Assembly: GCA_016186525.1 (NCBI GenBank)
Contig: JACPLM010000023.1
Location: 1-13,867 of the forward strand
DNA from: Candidatus Nealsoniibacteriota bacterium
Lineage (GTDB): Bacteria; Patescibacteriota; Minisyncoccia; Minisyncoccales; MHMH01
Reading direction: 5' to 3'
DNA length: 13,867 nt
Below the pieces are notes generated by a model. The model was not told the origin of the DNA, made no database searches, and saw only the letters and a list, made by a program, of their open reading frames with translations. A program made the position numbers and the translations under genes. Shown piece after piece: positions 11,098-13,867 of the stretch (position 1 is its first letter; the number at the start of each line of letters is the position of its first letter).

Positions 11098-11862
11098 TTG
11101 GCTAAGCAAGCAGAAGGAAAGATCGTTTTTGGGGAGGAAGTGAGGGAGAGGCTGGGGGAGAGATTCGGCAGGAACCACGTCCACGCCGAAGGAGATGGCA
11201 AGCCGGAGAGAAACCGGGGAGAGAAAAAGCACGGGCAGAAGCCCGCGCGAGTCGAAACCATACGGCAAGTAAAGAAGGAGGAACCAATGAAGCCACAGAC
11301 CATTCCGGTAGCGCGACCTCAGACCACCACGAGGGCCCCGCAGACCACCGCCCGCGAGTACACGCCGTTCGGGTCCGCCCTGTGGAACGCACGGCAGATC
11401 ACGACCCGCCGGCCCGACCAGGAACAGGTGGAAATCTTCACCGCTCTCCAGAAGGCAGTAAGCCAGCTGGACGAGGACGGGAAGCGCAACCTCGTCTTCC
11501 GCCTCCAAAAAGAAGTCATGGAGGACAAGGGGTGCGGGATTCCCGGATTGTTCACAGTGTGCCGCATGGCACGGATGCTAGCAGTCGCTGCCAGCACCGC
11601 CGCAGTCAGGCAAACAGGCCTGACCTTCGGAGGACTCCAGGCTGCCGGCCTCGCCGAAGCGAAACCGGGCAGGGACGGCAAGGACGCCTATGTGGTATAC
11701 AAGTTCGGCGCCCTGAACTTGGTCGAAGCGGCCAAGAAGCTCCGCCGCAACAGCAATGTCACAGCGGCTAAGGTGCTCGAAGAGCACATCAGCCGCGGTG
11801 AACGCAACAGGGCGCTGCGCGAAGCGCAGAAAGCCCAGGCTCCCGCAGAAGCGGAGGCCTAA
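11098..11862 (+). CDS. hypothetical protein B of the GC-rich island
   Basis: I do not recognise this 255-residue protein. The chosen start is TTG at 11098, with AGGAGG (11085-11090) seven bases upstream. ATGs at 10999 and 11044 lie before or at the predicted transcription start and are unlikely. A second well-formed site, AAGGAGGA just before ATG 11287 in the same frame, could give a shorter 192-residue product. Residues 1-63 are charged and low-complexity. A Pro/Thr/Arg linker follows (ARPQTTTRAPQTTAREYTPFG). The remaining 160 residues look helical and basic, with a Cys pair in GCGIPGLFTVCRM and an Ala/Glu tail. There is no signal peptide and no convincing membrane segment. GC is very high: 42 of 60 bases at 11341-11400. 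The basic character is compatible with nucleic-acid binding, but that is only a guess. Confidence 0.7.
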   Translation: MAKQAEGKIVFGEEVRERLGERFGRNHVHAEGDGKPERNRGEKKHGQKPARVETIRQVKKEEPMKPQTIPVARPQTTTRAPQTTAREYTPFGSALWNARQITTRRPDQEQVEIFTALQKAVSQLDEDGKRNLVFRLQKEVMEDKGCGIPGLFTVCRMARMLAVAASTAAVRQTGLTFGGLQAAGLAEAKPGRDGKDAYVVYKFGALNLVEAAKKLRRNSNVTAAKVLEEHISRGERNRALREAQKAQAPAEAEA

Positions 11863-11872
11863 AACATAAGAA

Positions 11873-11916
11873 AGCCCCCGAGCGCAAATGTGTACAACAC
11901 AAATGCGCCGGGGGCT
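11873..11916 (+). terminator. terminator of gene B
   Basis: A long hairpin: AGCCCCCG/CGGGGGCT (8 bp), a bulged A, GCGCA/TGCGC (5 bp), an AA/AA internal loop, and TGTGT/ACACA around ACA. CTTCATTT follows. It begins 11 bases after the gene B stop. Confidence 0.85.
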
Positions 11917-11933
11917 CTTCATTTGGACTTGAA

Positions 11934-11962
11934 TTGAAAGAGAGAGACATGTATGATAAAAT
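11934..11962 (+). promoter_or_regulatory. promoter of ftsH (probably leaderless)
   Basis: TTGAAA (11934-11939), a 17-base spacer ending TGA (extended -10), and TAAAAT (11957-11962). The -10 ends six bases before the ATG at 11969, and no Shine-Dalgarno sequence is present. The arrangement matches the MBL promoter closely. Confidence 0.65.
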
Positions 11963-11968
11963 CAAAAT

Positions 11969-13852
11969 ATGAAATCTTTATTCAAAAATTTTATTTTCGT
12001 TCTTTTAATCTTCCTGGCGATTTCAGGTATTTTTGCTTTGTTCTCCCAGCCGTTTGAAAAAACGAATGAAATTTCTCTGACCAAATTAGTGGAAGATATT
12101 AATCAGGAAAAAGTTAAAAAAATAACCGTTTCGGGAAACAGCGTAGAAATAATTTATCAGGATGATTCTGCGGCTAAAGCTAAAAAAGAAACAGAATCCT
12201 CTTTTACCGAAACCTTGGCCAACTACGGATTGGCTCAAGAAAAAATAAACAAGGTAGATATCGCGGTTAAAGAAGAACGAGGCCTAGCTTACTGGCTGGG
12301 GCCGATCTCTGTTTTTGTTCTTCCCCTTTTAATCTTCGGCCTTTTCTTCTGGATGATTTTCAGGCAGGCAAAAGCCGGAGCTACGCAAGCGTTTAACTTT
12401 TCTAAAGCCAGAGCCAGATTGTTCGGAGCCGAAGGGCACGGCAAAGAAAGAATCACTTTTAAAGACGTAGCCGGCTTAAAAGAAGCAAAAGAGGAATTAA
12501 AAGAAATTGTTGACTTTCTGAAAAATCCTAAGAAATTTCTTGATATGGGAGCTAGAATCCCAAGAGGCGTGCTTTTAATGGGAGCTCCCGGAACCGGCAA
12601 AACTTTATTGGCAAGAGCCGTAGCCGGAGAAGCCAGAGTCCCCTTCTTCCATATATCCGGCTCTGAATTTGTGGAAATGTTCGTCGGAGTGGGAGCTGCC
12701 AGAGTCAGGGATTTATTTGAAACCGCTAAAAAATCCGCCCCATCAATTTTATTCATCGACGAACTTGATGCGGTCGGAAGGCACAGAGGCGCGGGATTGG
12801 GCGGAGGCCACGATGAAAGGGAGCAAACATTAAACCAAATCCTGGTGGAAATGGACGGCTTTGAAAGAGATACTAATGTGATCGTGACAGCAGCTACCAA
12901 CAGGCCTGACATTTTGGATCCAGCATTACTAAGGCCGGGCAGGTTTGACAGAAGAGTAATTTTAGACGAGCCAGATGTTAACGACAGAGAGGCAATCTTA
13001 GACATACACGTCAAGGGGAAACCTTTGGCGCTCAATGTCAATCTAAAAGAAGTTGCCGAGAGAACCCCGGGCTTTGCCGGAGCTGACTTAGCGAACTTGG
13101 TCAATGAAGCCGCAATATTGGCTGCCAGACGAAATAAAACTCAGATTTACCAGGAAGAATTATTGGAATCAATTGATAAAGTTCTTTTGGGGCCAGAAAG
13201 AAGAAGCCATATTTTGTCAGAAAAAGAAAAGAGAATTGCCGCCTATCACGAAGCAGGCCATGCCCTGGTATCATCTTTCATGCCCGAATCTGAACCAGTA
13301 AGAAAAATTTCTATTGTTGCCAGGGGACGAGCAGCCGGCTACACCTTAAAGCTGCCTACTCAAGAAAGGCGCTTAAGGACGCGCGGCGGATTCTTGTCTG
13401 AGCTGGCTTCTTTATTGGGAGGATTTGTGGCAGAAAAAATGGTATTTGGCGATATTACCACGGGAGCTTCCAATGACTTGGAAAAAGCGTCTGAACTGGC
13501 TCGCAAACTTGTCAAAGAATACGGCATGTCGGAGAAATTAGGCCCCATCGCTTTCGGCGAAAAAGAAGAGCTGGTGTTTTTAGGCAAAGAATTGGGGGAG
13601 CAAAGAAATTATTCTGAAAAAATTGCCGCAGAAATTGACGAAGAAGTCTCTAAATTTATTAAAGACGCTCAAAATGCAGCGCAAAAAACAATAAAGCAAA
13701 AGAGGGCGGTACTGGATAAAATCGGTAAGGCCCTTTTTGAAAAAGAGACTATTGAGAGGGAAGAGTTTGAAAAATTAATAAAACCTGGTAAAAAGACAAT
13801 GAAAGAATCGAAAACGGTGAAGGCTGGCAAATTCAAGATTAAGCGCGTGTAG
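11969..13852 (+). CDS. ftsH: ATP-dependent zinc metalloprotease FtsH
   Basis: Membrane-anchored AAA+ protease that degrades misfolded or short-lived membrane and cytosolic proteins as a hexamer. Of 627 residues, the first membrane helix is at about 7-26, an extracytoplasmic domain follows, and the second helix is at about 112-131. The AAA domain has Walker A GAPGTGKT (205-212), the pore motif FVG (238-240), Walker B LFIDE (261-265), and the second region of homology TAATNRPDILDPALLRPGRFDRR. The protease zinc site is HEAGH (427-431), with the later Asp ligand probably in TTGASNDLEKAS. The length is typical. The C-terminus is Lys-rich (KTVKAGKFKIKRV). The last three codons and stop (TAG at 13850-13852) overlap the 5' end of the next tRNA. 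Confidence 0.97.
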   Translation: MKSLFKNFIFVLLIFLAISGIFALFSQPFEKTNEISLTKLVEDINQEKVKKITVSGNSVEIIYQDDSAAKAKKETESSFTETLANYGLAQEKINKVDIAVKEERGLAYWLGPISVFVLPLLIFGLFFWMIFRQAKAGATQAFNFSKARARLFGAEGHGKERITFKDVAGLKEAKEELKEIVDFLKNPKKFLDMGARIPRGVLLMGAPGTGKTLLARAVAGEARVPFFHISGSEFVEMFVGVGAARVRDLFETAKKSAPSILFIDELDAVGRHRGAGLGGGHDEREQTLNQILVEMDGFERDTNVIVTAATNRPDILDPALLRPGRFDRRVILDEPDVNDREAILDIHVKGKPLALNVNLKEVAERTPGFAGADLANLVNEAAILAARRNKTQIYQEELLESIDKVLLGPERRSHILSEKEKRIAAYHEAGHALVSSFMPESEPVRKISIVARGRAAGYTLKLPTQERRLRTRGGFLSELASLLGGFVAEKMVFGDITTGASNDLEKASELARKLVKEYGMSEKLGPIAFGEKEELVFLGKELGEQRNYSEKIAAEIDEEVSKFIKDAQNAAQKTIKQKRAVLDKIGKALFEKETIEREEFEKLIKPGKKTMKESKTVKAGKFKIKRV

Positions 13853-13867
13853 CTCAGCTGGTTAGAG
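13843..13867 (+). tRNA. tRNA, 5' part only (identity not determinable)
   Basis: GCGCGTG (acceptor 5' strand), TA at positions 8-9, then the D-arm GCTCAGCTGGTTAGAG, a classic tRNA start. The window ends before the anticodon. The first 10 bases overlap the ftsH 3' end, stop codon included. Confidence 0.85.

Noticed and set aside
10957..11508. Long minus-strand open frame opposite gene B
   Set aside because: It is a by-product of GC-rich coding on the other strand, covers the gene B promoter and terminator hairpin, and has no initiation signals.
12289..13104. 271-codon minus-strand open frame opposite ftsH
   Set aside because: It lies wholly within the conserved AAA domain of ftsH and mirrors its codons; there is no independent support.

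Overview
The window reads as chromosomal sequence from a Candidate Phyla Radiation (Patescibacteria, probably Parcubacteria-like) bacterium. This is inferred from a very compact ValRS, a PrsW-family membrane protease, two small TrbC/VirB2-like secretion pilins, AT-rich core genes, tRNAs without encoded CCA, and genes packed with short or overlapping junctions. UGA seems to be a normal stop: valS ends in TGA with the next start overlapping it.

Layout. At 1-224 (minus) lie tRNA-Glu and, downstream of it, the first 37 codons of an M50 site-2-protease-like gene that runs off the left edge. At 287-3561 (plus) lie valS, a prsW-type gene whose 5' end is broken by an in-frame stop, and an Hsp20 gene ending at a strong terminator. 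This terminator also faces tRNA-Leu(UAG), which is on the minus strand. At 3840-5537 (minus) are two TrbC/VirB2-like pilin genes, one minimal and one carrying Cys-rich and beta/gamma-crystallin-like extracellular modules on a proline/glycine linker. At 5554-9015 (minus) an MBL-fold hydrolase, a small membrane protein and gyrA form an overlapping operon. At 9071-13852 (plus) are an rpsA-like S1 protein, two unrecognised genes (A and B) of clearly higher GC, and ftsH, whose last codons overlap the start of another tRNA.

Four things stand out. (1) valS carries several in-frame palindromic or tandem insertions. Two of them share one architecture (two tandem hairpins with TTG and CAA loops) but not one sequence, which recalls Rickettsia palindromic elements. 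(2) Genes A and B form an orphan GC-rich island with near-consensus promoters and strong Shine-Dalgarno sites. In both, the -35 box lies in the descending arm of the preceding hairpin terminator. (3) Five genes (valS, MBL, rpsA, large pilin, ftsH) have a -10-like hexamer ending 6-8 nt before the ATG, which suggests leaderless mRNAs. (4) The large pilin is an unusual modular surface protein.

The core genes cover translation (ValRS, S1, tRNAs), DNA topology (GyrA), and protein quality control (FtsH, Hsp20, membrane proteases). The pilins point to a cell-surface or secretion-linked appendage. All identifications come from reading motifs; no database search was run.
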